This document shows positions 1 through 8,358 of a DNA stretch of 64,000 bases, piece after piece (the stretch's first letter is position 1; each line of letters opens with the position of its first letter). Made by a program: the position numbers and the translations under genes. Origin of the DNA: Polaromonas sp. P2-4 (lineage in GTDB: Bacteria > Pseudomonadota > Gammaproteobacteria > Burkholderiales > Burkholderiaceae_C); NCBI GenBank assembly GCA_024703855.1, contig CP087965.1:5200001-5264000 (forward strand), in the 5' to 3' direction. The notes beneath the pieces are model-generated. The model made no database searches. It worked only from the letters and a program-made list of their open reading frames with translations, and was not told the DNA's origin.

Positions 1-1102
1 TGCTGGCCGCATTTGGCCCCCGCCGAGTTGCGCGCCTGGGCTGAGGCTTTGGGGGTGGAAACCTTTATCGGCAGCTCCGGCCGCGTGTTTCCCAAAGACA
101 TGAAAGCCGCGCCGCTGCTGCGCCTGGCTGCACCGCCTGCGCAGCGCGGGCGTGCAGTTTTCCATGCGGCACCGCTGGCTGGGCTGGGCCGAAGACGGTG
201 CGTTGAAATTTTCCAGCCCCGCCGGCGAAGTGCAAGTGCAGGCCGATGCCGTGGTGCTGGCCTTGGGCGGCGGCAGCTGGGCGCGCCTGGGCTCAGACGG
301 TGCCTGGGTGCCGTGGCTGGCCGAGCGCGGCGTGCCAGTGGCCAAGCTGCAGCCTTCCAACTGCGGTTTTGACGTGGGCATGATCCCGGCTGAAGTGCTG
401 GAGCATGCGGAACATGGCGAAACGCGCCGCGAGTTTCTGAAGGAACTCATTGGCAAAAGCCCGGCGCCGCAAACCGGCTGGACCGAGCATTTCGCCAGCC
501 GTTTTGCCGGCCAGCCCTTCAAGTCCGTCGCCATCAACTTCACCGACTCACAAGGCCACACATTCAGCCGCAAAGGCGAATTCGTCGCCACCGCCGCCGG
601 CATTGAAGGCAGCCTAGTGTACGCAGCCTCGAGCCTGCTGCGCGATGAAATTGCCAAGAGCGGCAGCGCCACCTTGCAGCTTGACCTGCTGCCCGACAAA
701 TCGGCAAGCCAAGTGCTGGTCGAAGTGCGCCATCCGCGCGGTTCGCGCTCGCTGTCCAGCCACCTCAAAAGCCGCTTGGGGCTGGAAGGCATCAAGGCCG
801 GCCTGCTGCATGAGCTGCTGAGCAAAGAGCAGATGAACGATCCCGCCCAGCTGGCCGCCGCCATCAAGGCTCTGCCGTTGCGGCTGGTGGCGGCGCGCCC
901 GATCGATGAAGCCATCAGCACCGCCGGCGGCGTGCGGTTTGAGGGCGCCAATGAGCACCTGATGCTCAATCAATTGCCCGGCGTTTTTTGCGCCGGCGAA
1001 ATGCTCGACTGGGAAGCCCCAACGGGCGGCTACCTGCTCAGCGCCTGCTTTGCCAGCGGGCGCACCGCCGGTCACGGTGTTTTAAGCCATTTAGGCCTGT
1101 AG
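1..1102 (+). CDS. NAD(P)/FAD-dependent oxidoreductase, 5' truncated, frameshifted
   Basis: C-terminal part of a flavoprotein of the HI0933/BaiN type (the group I know as TIGR03862); its start lies before the window. The reading frame from base 1 ([32 protein letters not shown]) breaks near 120-133 and resumes as WLHRL...[12 protein letters not shown]. Restoring a lost GC in the CGCGCC run gives the usual family sequence PLLRAWLHRL. Supporting motifs are [14 protein letters not shown] (FAD-domain region) and the C-terminal [18 protein letters not shown], a strongly conserved FAD-binding end. No substrate can be named. A copy of a dispersed repeat begins at its stop codon. Confidence 0.85.
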
Positions 1103-1148
1103 CCCAATAAACACGGGCGCAAGCAGCTATTGATTTAGTAGCATTTAA
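1092..1148 (-). repeat. Dispersed repeat family 1, copy A
   Basis: Read on the minus strand this contains ATAGCTGCTTGCGCCCGT followed by a TATTGGGCT block. The same core occurs at 18967, 22761 and, diverged, at 47527. Here it starts at the 3' end of the flavoprotein gene. I recall similar sequence scattered through Comamonadaceae genomes; its function is unknown. Confidence 0.7.
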
Positions 1149-1175
1149 TTTTTACTTTAATTCCGGAGTTTTGCC

Positions 1176-1461
1176 ATGATCGTGCGTTTCCACATCGACC
1201 AGATTGAGCGCGGCCTGTAATGAGTACCGCGTCAGCTACGAAGGTGAAGACCTGTACGCCGACTCGGGCCTGAACAGCATTGAAGAATGCATAGTTGCCG
1301 CTACCGAAGGCTTGGGGCAAGATGCGGTGGCCGCGGAAGTGGCTTACCAGGGCGTGATCAGCGGCACCTATGCGCTGGCATCGCTGGCGCTGATGTCTGC
1401 GCAGATTGCAGACCATGCGCTGCAGACGACGACGGCGATTGAAGAGGTTCTGAAGCCGTAA
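1176..1461 (+). CDS. Small conserved-looking hypothetical protein, frameshifted
   Basis: A short protein starting MIVRFHIDQIER at the ATG at 1176, preceded by a plausible ribosome binding site (CCGGAG at 1163). It continues in another frame as CNEYRVSYEGEDLYADSG to the stop at 1461. Restoring a lost CG in the CGCG run near 1211-1216 joins the two parts into about 95 residues. The C-terminal half is Ala-rich and looks helical. I recognise no domain. It lies between the flavoprotein gene and the 4.5S RNA gene, whose terminator follows directly and may serve both strands. Confidence 0.55.
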
Positions 1462-1502
1462 AAACAAAGCCAGCCAGAAAGAAATTTCAATGGCTGGCTT
1501 TG
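1461..1502 (-). terminator. Rho-independent terminator of the 4.5S RNA gene
   Basis: A perfect 11-bp inverted repeat, AAAGCCAGCCA (1466-1476) and TGGCTGGCTTT (1491-1501), with a 14-nt loop. On the minus strand the stem is followed by GTTTTT, as expected for a terminator of the minus-strand RNA. It sits 9 nt beyond the RNA's 3' end. It may also stop the small plus-strand gene ending at 1461. Confidence 0.85.
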
Positions 1503-1510
1503 ACAAATAA

Positions 1511-1611
1511 GGTGACGAGCCTTGACCCCGGCACTGACTCCACAGTTAGGGCTGCTTGGTTCCCCACCTGACCCGGTTGGCCGCTTTACCATGCGGGAAG
1601 GCCCGTCACCC
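1511..1611 (-). ncRNA. ffs: 4.5S (signal recognition particle) RNA
   Basis: The minus strand reads GGGTCAGGTGGGGAACC then AAGCAGCCCTAACT, the conserved apical region of bacterial SRP RNA (GGTCAGG...GGAA..AAGCAGCC). The two ends, GGTGACGGGCCTT and AAGGCTCGTCACC, pair to close a hairpin of about 100 nt, the normal bacterial size. A TACAAT -10 element lies just upstream and a strong terminator just downstream. It binds Ffh in the signal recognition particle. Its position immediately upstream of dnaX, divergent from it, is common in proteobacteria. Its presence shows that the long N-terminal extension of the dnaX reading frame back to 1522 is not coding. Confidence 0.93.
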
Positions 1612-1614
1612 ACG

Positions 1615-1620
1615 ATTGTA
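1615..1620 (-). promoter_or_regulatory. -10 element of the 4.5S RNA promoter
   Basis: TACAAT on the minus strand, 3-4 nt before the first base of the RNA helix, so initiation is expected close to 1610-1611. No convincing -35 is seen at standard spacing. Confidence 0.5.
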
Positions 1621-1685
1621 AGGGAGTTGCCAAAGGCCCTGACATCAACGGGAAAATTACTTCCCAGCCAAATTAGAATGACCGA

Positions 1686-3543
1686 ATGTCTTATCTCGTT
1701 CTTGCCCTGCAAATACCGCCCCCGAAATTTCTCTGAAATGGTGGGGCAGTCGCATGTGGTGCAGGCTCTTGGCAACGCGCTGAGGACTCAGCGCCTGCAC
1801 CATGCCTATCTTTTTACCGGCACGCGGGGCGTGGGCAAGACCACCATTTCGCGCATTCTGGCCAAGTCGCTGAACTGCCTGGGCACAGACGGGCAGGGCG
1901 GTATTACCGACCAGCCTTGCGGCGTTTGCCAGGCCTGCACCGACATCGACAGTGGCCGTTTTGTGGACTACACCGAGCTGGATGCGGCGTCCAACCGCGG
2001 CGTCGATGAAATTGCGCAGTTGCTGGAGCAAGCGGTTTACAAGCCGGTGGTGGGCCGTTTCAAGGTCTTCATGATCGACGAGGTTCACATGCTGACGAAC
2101 ACGGCGTTCAACGCCATGCTCAAGACGCTGGAGGAACCGCCCGAATACCTCAAATTTGTGCTGGCCACGACCGATCCGCAAAAAGTGCCGGCCACGGTGC
2201 TGTCGCGCTGCCTGCAGTTCAACCTGCGGCCGATGGCGCCCGAAACGGTGCTGGAGCATTTGACCCAGGTGCTGGCCACTGAAAACGTGCCCTCAGAGCC
2301 GCAGGCCTTGCGCCTGCTGTCACGGGCGGCGCGCGGCTCCATGCGCGATGCGCTGTCTTTGACCGACCAGGCGATTGCCTTTGGCTCGGGCCAGTTGCAG
2401 GAGGCCAGCGTGCGCACCATGTTGGGCAGCGTGGACCGCAGCTATGTGTTTCGCCTGCTCGATGCGCTGGCGCGTGGTGATGGCCGGATGGTGGTCGAGA
2501 CCTCCGAAGTCCTGCGGCTCAATGGCCTGAGCGCCGCTTCGACGCTGGAAGAAATGACCACCGTGCTGCAACGCATGGCGGTGCTGCAGGCGGTGCCTGA
2601 GATGGCCGCTGGTGACGATCATGCCGACCCCGAGATCGTCGAAACAGCCCGGTTGGCCCACACCCTGCCGGCCGATGAAACCCAACTGCTTTACAGCCTG
2701 TGCCTGCATGGCCGGGGTGAGTTGGGCCTGGCGCCCGACGAATACGCTGGTCTGACCATGGTGCTGCTGCGCTTGCTTGCCTTCAAGCCTGCTAGTGCGT
2801 CGGCTGTGGCTGCACAGGCCAATACCCAAAGCACCGCACAAACCTCCTCGGCAGGGAGCGCCGCCGAGCCTGGAAAAAAGCCGCAGCCTGAGCTGACCCA
2901 GGCCAGCGCGCCTGCGGTGCAGGCATCCGCCCCAATGACAGAGCGGGCACCTGAGGTCGCTCCCAAGCCGAGTTATGAGTCAAAACAGGCTCCAGCCCAA
3001 GTAAGTCGTCCATCTTCTGCTATCAATTTGGAAGCGCCTGTTGCGCGGCACATTGAACAGCCTGTTGAGCTGCCTGCTGTGCAGGTGCCGCCGCCTGCTC
3101 TGCCGACTGCGCCGTCTGTGGCCGCGCCTTCGGCAACAAGCCCACTCGGCGACGCCTGGAGCCAGACCGTGAACCAGCTGGTAGCCGCCGAAGCAGTTGC
3201 CGCGCTGACGCGCGAACTGGCTTTGCAGTCAGAGCTGTGCAGCCAGGCCGATGGGGTGTGGACCTTGCGTGTGGAGCGCGAGTCCCTGTGCCAGCCCGCT
3301 GCACGTGAGAAGCTGCAGCTCGCTTTGCAAACCGCGCTGGGCGACACCGCCCTCAAACTGGCCGTGGAAATCGGCCCGGTGACAGACACCCCGGCGAGGC
3401 GCAATGCAGCCGCGCTGGCCGAGCGCCAGCGGGCTGCCGAAGAGCTGATTCAGAACGACCCGTTTGTACAGGACATGATTCGCGACTGGGGTGCCAAAAT
3501 TGTCCCCGGCAGCATCAAGCCGCTGGCCCCCAAGCCGATATGA
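1686..3543 (+). CDS. dnaX: DNA polymerase III subunits gamma and tau
   Basis: Clamp-loader ATPase of the replicative polymerase. The true start is ATG 1686 (MSYLVLA), after which an extra T at 1708 breaks the frame. Removing it gives the usual N-terminus [21 protein letters not shown]. Then come Walker A ([11 protein letters not shown]), the zinc-binding cysteines (CGVCQAC), the DEVHML Walker B box and the SRC sensor ([14 protein letters not shown]). Domain III is followed by an Ala/Pro/Gln-rich linker and the tau-specific C-terminal region. About 620 residues, normal for tau. Within the linker lies a slippery heptamer with enhancer signals (2853-2917), predicting a short gamma form. It is followed by ybaB and recR, the standard order. 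Confidence 0.95.
2853..2917 (+). other. Predicted programmed -1 ribosomal frameshift site in dnaX
   Basis: Three elements known from Escherichia coli dnaX are present in order. An internal Shine-Dalgarno-like AGGGAG lies at 2853-2858. The slippery heptamer A AAA AAG lies at 2874-2880, in the correct register (codons GGA AAA AAG). A potential stem begins at 2881 (CCGCAG with CTGCGG at 2912-2917). After a -1 slip the ribosome reads GCC GCA GCC and stops at TGA 2889-2891, giving a gamma subunit of about 400 residues. The spacer between AGGGAG and the heptamer is 15 nt (10 in E. coli), so stimulation may be weaker. Confidence 0.75.
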
Positions 3544-3583
3544 TTGCCACCAGTTTTTAAAGCCGAAATATAAGGAAACAACC

Positions 3584-3916
3584 ATGTTTAACAAAGGACA
3601 ACTTGCAGGCCTCATGAAGCAGGCGCAAGCAATGCAGGACAACCTGAAAAAAGCGCAGGACGAACTGGCGTTTGTGGAAGTGACGGCAGAGGCCGGGGCC
3701 GGCCTCGTCAAGGTGACGATGACCTGCAAGCATGATGTCAAGCGCATCGAGATCGACCCCAGCCTGCTGGCTGAAGACAAAGACATGCTCGAAGACCTGG
3801 TGGCAGCGGCTTTCAATGCCGCCGTGCGCAAGGCCGAAGAAGTCAGCCAGGAAAAAATGGGCAAGCTGACAGCCGGCATGCCGAGCCTGCCCGGCGGCAT
3901 GAAGTTGCCGTTCTGA
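3584..3916 (+). CDS. ybaB: YbaB/EbfC family nucleoid-associated protein
   Basis: A 110-residue small DNA-binding protein starting [18 protein letters not shown] at ATG 3584, with AAGGAAA 7 nt upstream. It shows the family pattern: an N-terminal helix, the central core V.V.......[14 protein letters not shown], and the Gly/Pro-Met tail [12 protein letters not shown]. The family forms dimers on DNA. It lies 40 nt after dnaX and 30 nt before recR, so the three are probably cotranscribed. The longer open frame from 3491 overlaps dnaX and lacks a ribosome site, so I reject that start. Confidence 0.95.
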   Translation: MFNKGQLAGLMKQAQAMQDNLKKAQDELAFVEVTAEAGAGLVKVTMTCKHDVKRIEIDPSLLAEDKDMLEDLVAAAFNAAVRKAEEVSQEKMGKLTAGMPSLPGGMKLPF

Positions 3917-3946
3917 TCACTCACGTTCGGGTAGGCAGCGCCCTCA

Positions 3947-4573
3947 ATGGCTGATTCCAACGCCCTGGAAGGCCTGACCCAGGCGTTGCGCAAGCTGCCA
4001 GGCGTGGGCGCCAAATCGGCTGCGCGTATGGCTTTTCATTTGCTGCAGCATGACAAACCCGGTGCCCTGCAGATTGCCCGGGCGCTGGAGTATGCAGTCA
4101 GCAACGTCAAGCACTGCACCTTGTGCAACACCCTGACCGAGCAGGAGGTTTGCGCCACCTGTGCCAACCCACAGCGTGACCGCAGCAAGCTGTGCGTGGT
4201 TGAAACCCCCGCCGACCAGGCGGCGCTGGAGCGCACGCTGGCCTACAAGGGCTTGTACTTTGTGCTGATGGGCAAGCTCAGTCCGCTGGACGGCATCGGC
4301 CCTAACGACATCGGCCTGCAAAAACTGTTTGACCGGGTGGCGCCCCGGGATGAGCGGGGCGAGGTGCTGCCGCCAGCATCGCGGGAGGTGCAGGAAGTGA
4401 TTCTGGCCACCAACTTCACCGCCGAGGGCGAGGCCACGGCGCATGTGATTGCCCAGGCTATGAAAAGCCGCGGCGTGCAGGTCACGCGCCTGGCACGTGG
4501 CGTGCCGGTGGGCAGTGAACTCGAATACGTGGATTTGGGCACGATTGCCCACGCGCTGGTGGACCGGCGTTAA
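3947..4573 (+). CDS. recR: Recombination protein RecR
   Basis: A 208-residue protein of the RecFOR pathway, which loads RecA at gaps. Visible features are the N-terminal helix-hairpin-helix ([20 protein letters not shown]), the four-cysteine zinc finger (C..C.....VC.TC at about residues 57-72), the Toprim domain beginning [14 protein letters not shown], and the C-terminal Walker-like segment with [14 protein letters not shown]. The length matches the family. It starts at ATG 3947, following ybaB. Confidence 0.96.
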   Translation: MADSNALEGLTQALRKLPGVGAKSAARMAFHLLQHDKPGALQIARALEYAVSNVKHCTLCNTLTEQEVCATCANPQRDRSKLCVVETPADQAALERTLAYKGLYFVLMGKLSPLDGIGPNDIGLQKLFDRVAPRDERGEVLPPASREVQEVILATNFTAEGEATAHVIAQAMKSRGVQVTRLARGVPVGSELEYVDLGTIAHALVDRR

Positions 4574-4605
4574 AGGCAAGCAAAAATACAAGACAAGGTT
4601 TCATC

Positions 4606-5019
4606 ATGACATTTGCGCGTTTCACCATCGCTTACTGGTGTGTTTTGGTCGCTGCCATCCTTCCCATCGTGTGCGCGGGTATCGCCAAGTACGGCATGAT
4701 GAGCACGCCCATGCGCGCAGGCGGCTACGACAACCACAACCCGCGCAGCTGGTTGGCGCGGCAAAGCGACTGGCGCGGCCGGGCCAATGCCGCGCAGGCC
4801 AATACCTTTGAAGCGCTGCCATTTTTCTTTGCCGCCGTCATCATTGCGCATCTGTTGCAGGCCGGGCAGACCCAGCTGGACATACTGGCCTTGCTGTTCA
4901 TCGTGCTGCGTATCGCCTACATCATGATGTATGTGGGTGACCTGGCGACAGCACGCTCAGCGATCTGGGCCCTCGCGCTATTCGTCAATATCGGCATTCT
5001 TTTTTCGGGTTATCGCTAA
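4606..5019 (+). CDS. MAPEG family integral membrane protein
   Basis: 137 residues starting MTFARFTIAYWCVLVAAILP. There are three to four hydrophobic segments and the family motif around NPRSWLARQSDWRGRANAAQANTFEALPFFFAAV, where the Asn/Glu and FEALP region is characteristic. The family covers membrane glutathione-dependent enzymes and eicosanoid proteins; bacterial members of this type are usually of unknown substrate. It lies 32 nt after recR and ends before a strong terminator, so it may close the dnaX operon. Confidence 0.85.
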   Translation: MTFARFTIAYWCVLVAAILPIVCAGIAKYGMMSTPMRAGGYDNHNPRSWLARQSDWRGRANAAQANTFEALPFFFAAVIIAHLLQAGQTQLDILALLFIVLRIAYIMMYVGDLATARSAIWALALFVNIGILFSGYR

Positions 5020-5086
5020 TGTGTTTCTGATGTTTTCGAAGCATTCCGGTAACCGTTCGTAACAGCAAGCCAGCGTTGAGTAATAA

Positions 5087-5118
5087 CCCGCACGGGATGA
5101 CCCCGATGCGGTTTTTTT
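5087..5118 (+). terminator. Rho-independent terminator
   Basis: The stem CCGCA-C-GGG pairs with CCC(C)-GA-TGCGG around an ATGA loop and is followed by seven T residues (5112-5118). It separates the recR/MAPEG genes from the ABC importer genes. Confidence 0.8.
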
Positions 5119-5161
5119 GTGCCTCGATATGCTCAAGTCAACTCAAAAGAGAGGACTTCGC

Positions 5162-6212
5162 ATGAATCGCCAACCGCTTATTTCCCGTCGAATCTTTGCT
5201 GGTGGCGCTGCGCTGGCGGCGGTCACGCTGGCCGTACCTGCCCTGCGCGCACAGGCCCGGCTGGAGAAAACAAAAATCGCACTTTCCGTGGGCGGCAAGG
5301 CTGCGTTTTATTATTTGCCGCTGACAATTTCCGAGCAACTCGGCTATTTCAAGGCCGAAGGTCTGGATGTTGAGATCAGCGACTTTGCCGGCGGGCGCAC
5401 GCGCCTTGCAGGCGGTGGTGGGTGGCTCGGCCGATGTCTGTTCGGGTGCTTTTGAGCACACCATCAACCTGCAGTCCAAAAACCAGATGTTCCGGGCATT
5501 TGTGCTGCAGGGCAGAGCGCCCCAAATTGCGTTTGGTGTGTCCACCAAGAACATGCCCGACTACAAGTCAATTGCCGACCTGAAGGGTAAAAAAATCGGT
5601 GTGTCAGCCCCCGGCTCTTCTACCAACATGATGGCCAATCTGGTGTTGTCGCGTGGTGGCCTGAAGGCCAGCGATGTGAGCTTTATCGGCGTCGGAACGG
5701 CTGCCGGCGCACTCACTGCGATGCGCTCGGGCCAGATTGATGCGATGAGCAACACCGATCCCGTCATGACCATGCTGGAGCAGAGGGGCGAAGTCAAAAT
5801 CATCAGTGACACGCGCACGCTCAAGGGCACAACAGAAGTGTTTGGCGGCCCCATGCCGGCAGCTTGCCTGTATGCGCCTATGGACTTCATCCAGAAGAAC
5901 CCGAACACCTGCCAGGCGCTGGCCAACGCCATCGTGCACGGCCTTAAATGGCTACAGACGGCAGGCCCCGGCGACATCATCAAGACCGTGCCGGAAAGCT
6001 ACCTGCTGGGTGACCGCGCCTTGTACCTTGCATCTTTCAACAAGGTGCGCGAATCCATCTCGCTCGACGGCCTCATTCCCGAGGAAGGCGCACGCACAGC
6101 CCTCAAAGCGCTGGCCAGTTTCGATCCTGCCATCAAGGCCGACAAAATCGACCTCGCCAAGACCTATACCAACGAGTTTGCGCGCCGTGCCAAGGAACGG
6201 TTCAAGGCATGA
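5162..6212 (+). CDS. ABC transporter substrate-binding protein (NMT1/TauA/SsuA type), frameshifted
   Basis: Periplasmic binding protein. ATG 5162 follows AGAGAGGAC. The N-terminus MNRQPLISRRIFAGG has a twin-arginine-like SRRIF motif and a hydrophobic stretch ending ALRAQA, so Tat or Sec export is likely. The mature part begins KTKIALSVGGKAAFYYLPL and has EQLGYFKAEGLDVEISDFAGG, typical of nitrate/sulfonate/thiamine-precursor binding proteins. The frame breaks near 5396-5400 in a CGCACGCGCC run and resumes as ALQAVVGGSADVCSGAFEHT. About 350 residues. The ATPase (6266) and permease (7172) follow in the same direction. The ligand cannot be deduced. Confidence 0.88.
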
Positions 6213-6233
6213 GTTGCGCGGCCGCGCATTCAA

Positions 6234-6266
6234 TGTGTTGATGGCTTTCGCATAGCCATCAACACA
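6234..6266 (+). repeat. Perfect 13-bp inverted repeat covering an ATG start
   Basis: TGTGTTGATGGCT (6234-6246) and AGCCATCAACACA (6254-6266) are perfectly complementary around the 7-nt loop TTCGCAT. The last base of the stem is the A of the ATPase gene's ATG. No T-run follows, so it is not a classical terminator. It could lower ATPase translation or protect the upstream mRNA for the binding protein. Confidence 0.85.
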
Positions 6267-7075
6267 TGACAGATTACGCACTGGCGCTGGAAGGCATCAC
6301 CTGCACCTTCCGCGCCAAAGACGGGCAAAGCCAGGGCTACACGGCGGTAGGCGACACCAGCCTGCGTATACGTGCCGGAGAGTTTGTCTCGGTTGTTGGC
6401 CCCACGGGTTGCGGAAAGTCCACCTTGCTGAACATAGGCGCAGGTCTGCTTGCACCATCGGCAGGCCGCGTGAAGGTGTTCGGGCAGGCGCTTCAGGGCA
6501 TCAACACCCGGGCAGGGTATATGTTTCAGTCCGAAGCGCTGATGCCCTGGCGCAGCGCGATTGACAACGTGATGGTTGGCCTGCAGTACCGCGGTATTCC
6601 CGATGCCGAGGCGCGCCTGCAGGCGCAGGCATGGCTGGAGCGCGTGGGCCTGGGCGGTTTTGGTGACCGTTATCCGCACGAGCTGTCGGGCGGTATGCGC
6701 AAACGCACTGCATTGGCCCAGGTGCTGGCACTCGACCCCGACATTATTTTGATGGACGAGCCTTTCAGCGCACTCGACATTCAGACGCGCCAACTGATGG
6801 AAAACGAAGTGCTTGATTTGTGGGCCGCCAAAAAGAAAGCGGTGCTGTTCATCACCCATGACCTGGACGAAGCCATTGCCATGAGTGACCGCGTGGTGGT
6901 GCTGTCGGCCGGCCCGGCCACGCATCCGATAGGCGAATTCACCATCGACTTGCCCAGGCCGCGTAACGTGACCGAGGTTCGCAGCCAGCCGCGCTTTGTT
7001 GAGCTGCACACGCAGATATGGAACGTGCTGCGCGACGAAGTGCTCAAGGGCTATGCGCAGCAACTTCGGATATGA
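6266..7075 (+). CDS. ABC transporter ATP-binding protein (SsuB/TauB type)
   Basis: 269 residues. Motifs in order: Walker A GPTGCGKST, Q-loop with MFQSEALMPWRSAIDNV, signature LSGGMRKRTALAQ, Walker B IILMDEPFSALD, and switch His in LFITHDLDEA. The MPWRSAIDNV segment is characteristic of the nitrate/sulfonate/taurine subfamily. It powers the importer formed with the flanking binding protein and permease genes. The start codon lies inside a perfect hairpin and no clear ribosome binding site is visible. A later start is unlikely because LALEGITCTF is typical N-terminal sequence. Confidence 0.93.
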   Translation: MTDYALALEGITCTFRAKDGQSQGYTAVGDTSLRIRAGEFVSVVGPTGCGKSTLLNIGAGLLAPSAGRVKVFGQALQGINTRAGYMFQSEALMPWRSAIDNVMVGLQYRGIPDAEARLQAQAWLERVGLGGFGDRYPHELSGGMRKRTALAQVLALDPDIILMDEPFSALDIQTRQLMENEVLDLWAAKKKAVLFITHDLDEAIAMSDRVVVLSAGPATHPIGEFTIDLPRPRNVTEVRSQPRFVELHTQIWNVLRDEVLKGYAQQLRI

Positions 7076-7160
7076 GCCCCCACGTTCACTCACTTCGTGT
7101 AGCTCTCTGCCTCCCAAGGGGGCTGTGCTTGCTTGGGGCGGCCCGGCGCGGCGCACGGCC
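7076..7160 (+). repeat. Dispersed repeat family 2, copy A
   Basis: Begins GCCCCCACG directly after the ATPase stop, continues through CTGCCTCCCAAGGGGGCT and ends near GGGGCGGCCCGGCG. A related copy lies at 59794-59868, again just downstream of a transporter gene. I recall this family as common between genes in Comamonadaceae. It sits between two genes of one operon here. Confidence 0.75.
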
Positions 7161-7171
7161 TGAGGCCTGAC

Positions 7172-8011
7172 ATGTGGCGATCCATGAAACCCTCTGAAAA
7201 CAATTTGCGCATCTGGCAGGTGGGCTTGCTGGTGTTCATGCTGGTGGCTTGGCACCTTGCTTCGCGCGACCTGCAAATTGCCTTCTTTCTGGGCGAGCCT
7301 ATCAAGGTGGCGGGCCGCGTCTGGAGCTGGTTCATGCCTTTTGGTTTTGGCGAGAGCCGCCTCTACCCCGACGGCCTGCCGGGCAATGCCGACATCTATC
7401 TGCATTTGGGCACCACCCTGCTGGAAACCGTGCTGGCTTTTGGCATTGGTACCGTGCTGGGGCTGGGCTGCGGCTTGTGGCTGGCCTTGGCCCCAACAGC
7501 CAGTGCCATTCTGGAGCCCTACATCAAGGCCGCCAATTCGATGCCGCGGGTGATTCTGGCCCCCATCTTTGCGTTGTGGTTTGGCCTGGGCATCTGGAGC
7601 AAGGTGGCGCTGGCGGTCACGCTGGTGTTTTTCATCGTGTTTTTCAATGTCTACCAGGGCGTGAAGGAAGTCAGCCCGGTGGTGCTGGCCAATGCCCGCA
7701 TGCTGGGTGCCAACCAGCGCCAGCTGCTGCGCACGGTGTATTTGCCCAGTGCCACCAGCTGGGTGTTCTCCAGTTTGCACACCTCGGTGGGTCTGGCGTT
7801 TGTCGGGGCGGTGGTGGGCGAATACCTTGGCTCGGCACGCGGGGTGGGCTACCTGATTTTGCAGGCCGAAGGCACCTTTGACGTCAACACCGTGTTTGCC
7901 GGCATTGTGGTGCTGACCGCTTTTGCGCTGCTGCTCGACGGCATCGTCGGCAAGCTGGAAAAGCGGCTCATGAAGTGGCAGCCGCGCACCGGTGAGACTG
8001 AAAAACTTTAG
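7172..8011 (+). CDS. ABC transporter permease (SsuC/TauC type)
   Basis: Inner-membrane permease of about 279 residues with the binding-protein-dependent transport domain. Six hydrophobic segments are visible, and the EAA-like loop ANARMLGANQRQLLRTVYLPSA contacts the ATPase. The segment AANSMPRVILAPIFALWFGLG is typical of the nitrate/sulfonate subfamily. I take ATG 7172 (MWRSMKPSENN) because the open frame further upstream runs through a dispersed repeat. It completes the importer started at 5162. Confidence 0.93.
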   Translation: MWRSMKPSENNLRIWQVGLLVFMLVAWHLASRDLQIAFFLGEPIKVAGRVWSWFMPFGFGESRLYPDGLPGNADIYLHLGTTLLETVLAFGIGTVLGLGCGLWLALAPTASAILEPYIKAANSMPRVILAPIFALWFGLGIWSKVALAVTLVFFIVFFNVYQGVKEVSPVVLANARMLGANQRQLLRTVYLPSATSWVFSSLHTSVGLAFVGAVVGEYLGSARGVGYLILQAEGTFDVNTVFAGIVVLTAFALLLDGIVGKLEKRLMKWQPRTGETEKL

Positions 8012-8137
8012 GGTGGTCGCGCTGTGGCTGGCTCATGCAGGTGGTCTGCAGTTTTCTCCAACTTTTCCTGCCGTCCTACACGGTTGCCCTGAGCGGCCAC
8101 GTACAGTCGGCAGTGACTTTAACTGCAAGGAAATATC

Positions 8138-8290
8138 ATGCGTCTCTCACTCAGCATCGGTCCCCTCATTTCCCTGATTGCCGGCATCCTCATCCTGATC
8201 ATGCCTCGGCTTCTGAACTACATCGTGGCGATCTACCTGATCGTCATGGGCCTGATTGGTCTGTTCGGATTGGGGGCAATACGGCTCTAG
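8138..8290 (+). CDS. DUF3096-type small membrane protein
   Basis: 50 residues, MRLSLSIGPLISLIAG to LFGLGAIRL, starting at ATG 8138 after the ribosome site AAGGAAA. It has two hydrophobic helices separated by PRLLNYIV. Length and the GILILIMPRLLNYIVAIYL pattern match the small bacterial DUF3096 family; its function is unknown. It is shorter than most gene finders accept. Confidence 0.7.
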   Translation: MRLSLSIGPLISLIAGILILIMPRLLNYIVAIYLIVMGLIGLFGLGAIRL

Positions 8291-8358
8291 GGTAGCAAGC
8301 ACTGCGCAGGCTGCTGGACCGCAGCGCGCTTGCACGAGGCTCTCATCCGGTGCGGGTC

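Noticed and set aside
1522-1685. Extended N-terminus of dnaX starting at 1522
   Set aside because: The region is the 4.5S RNA gene on the other strand, and ATG 1686 with one base removed gives the conserved MSYLVLARKYRPR start.
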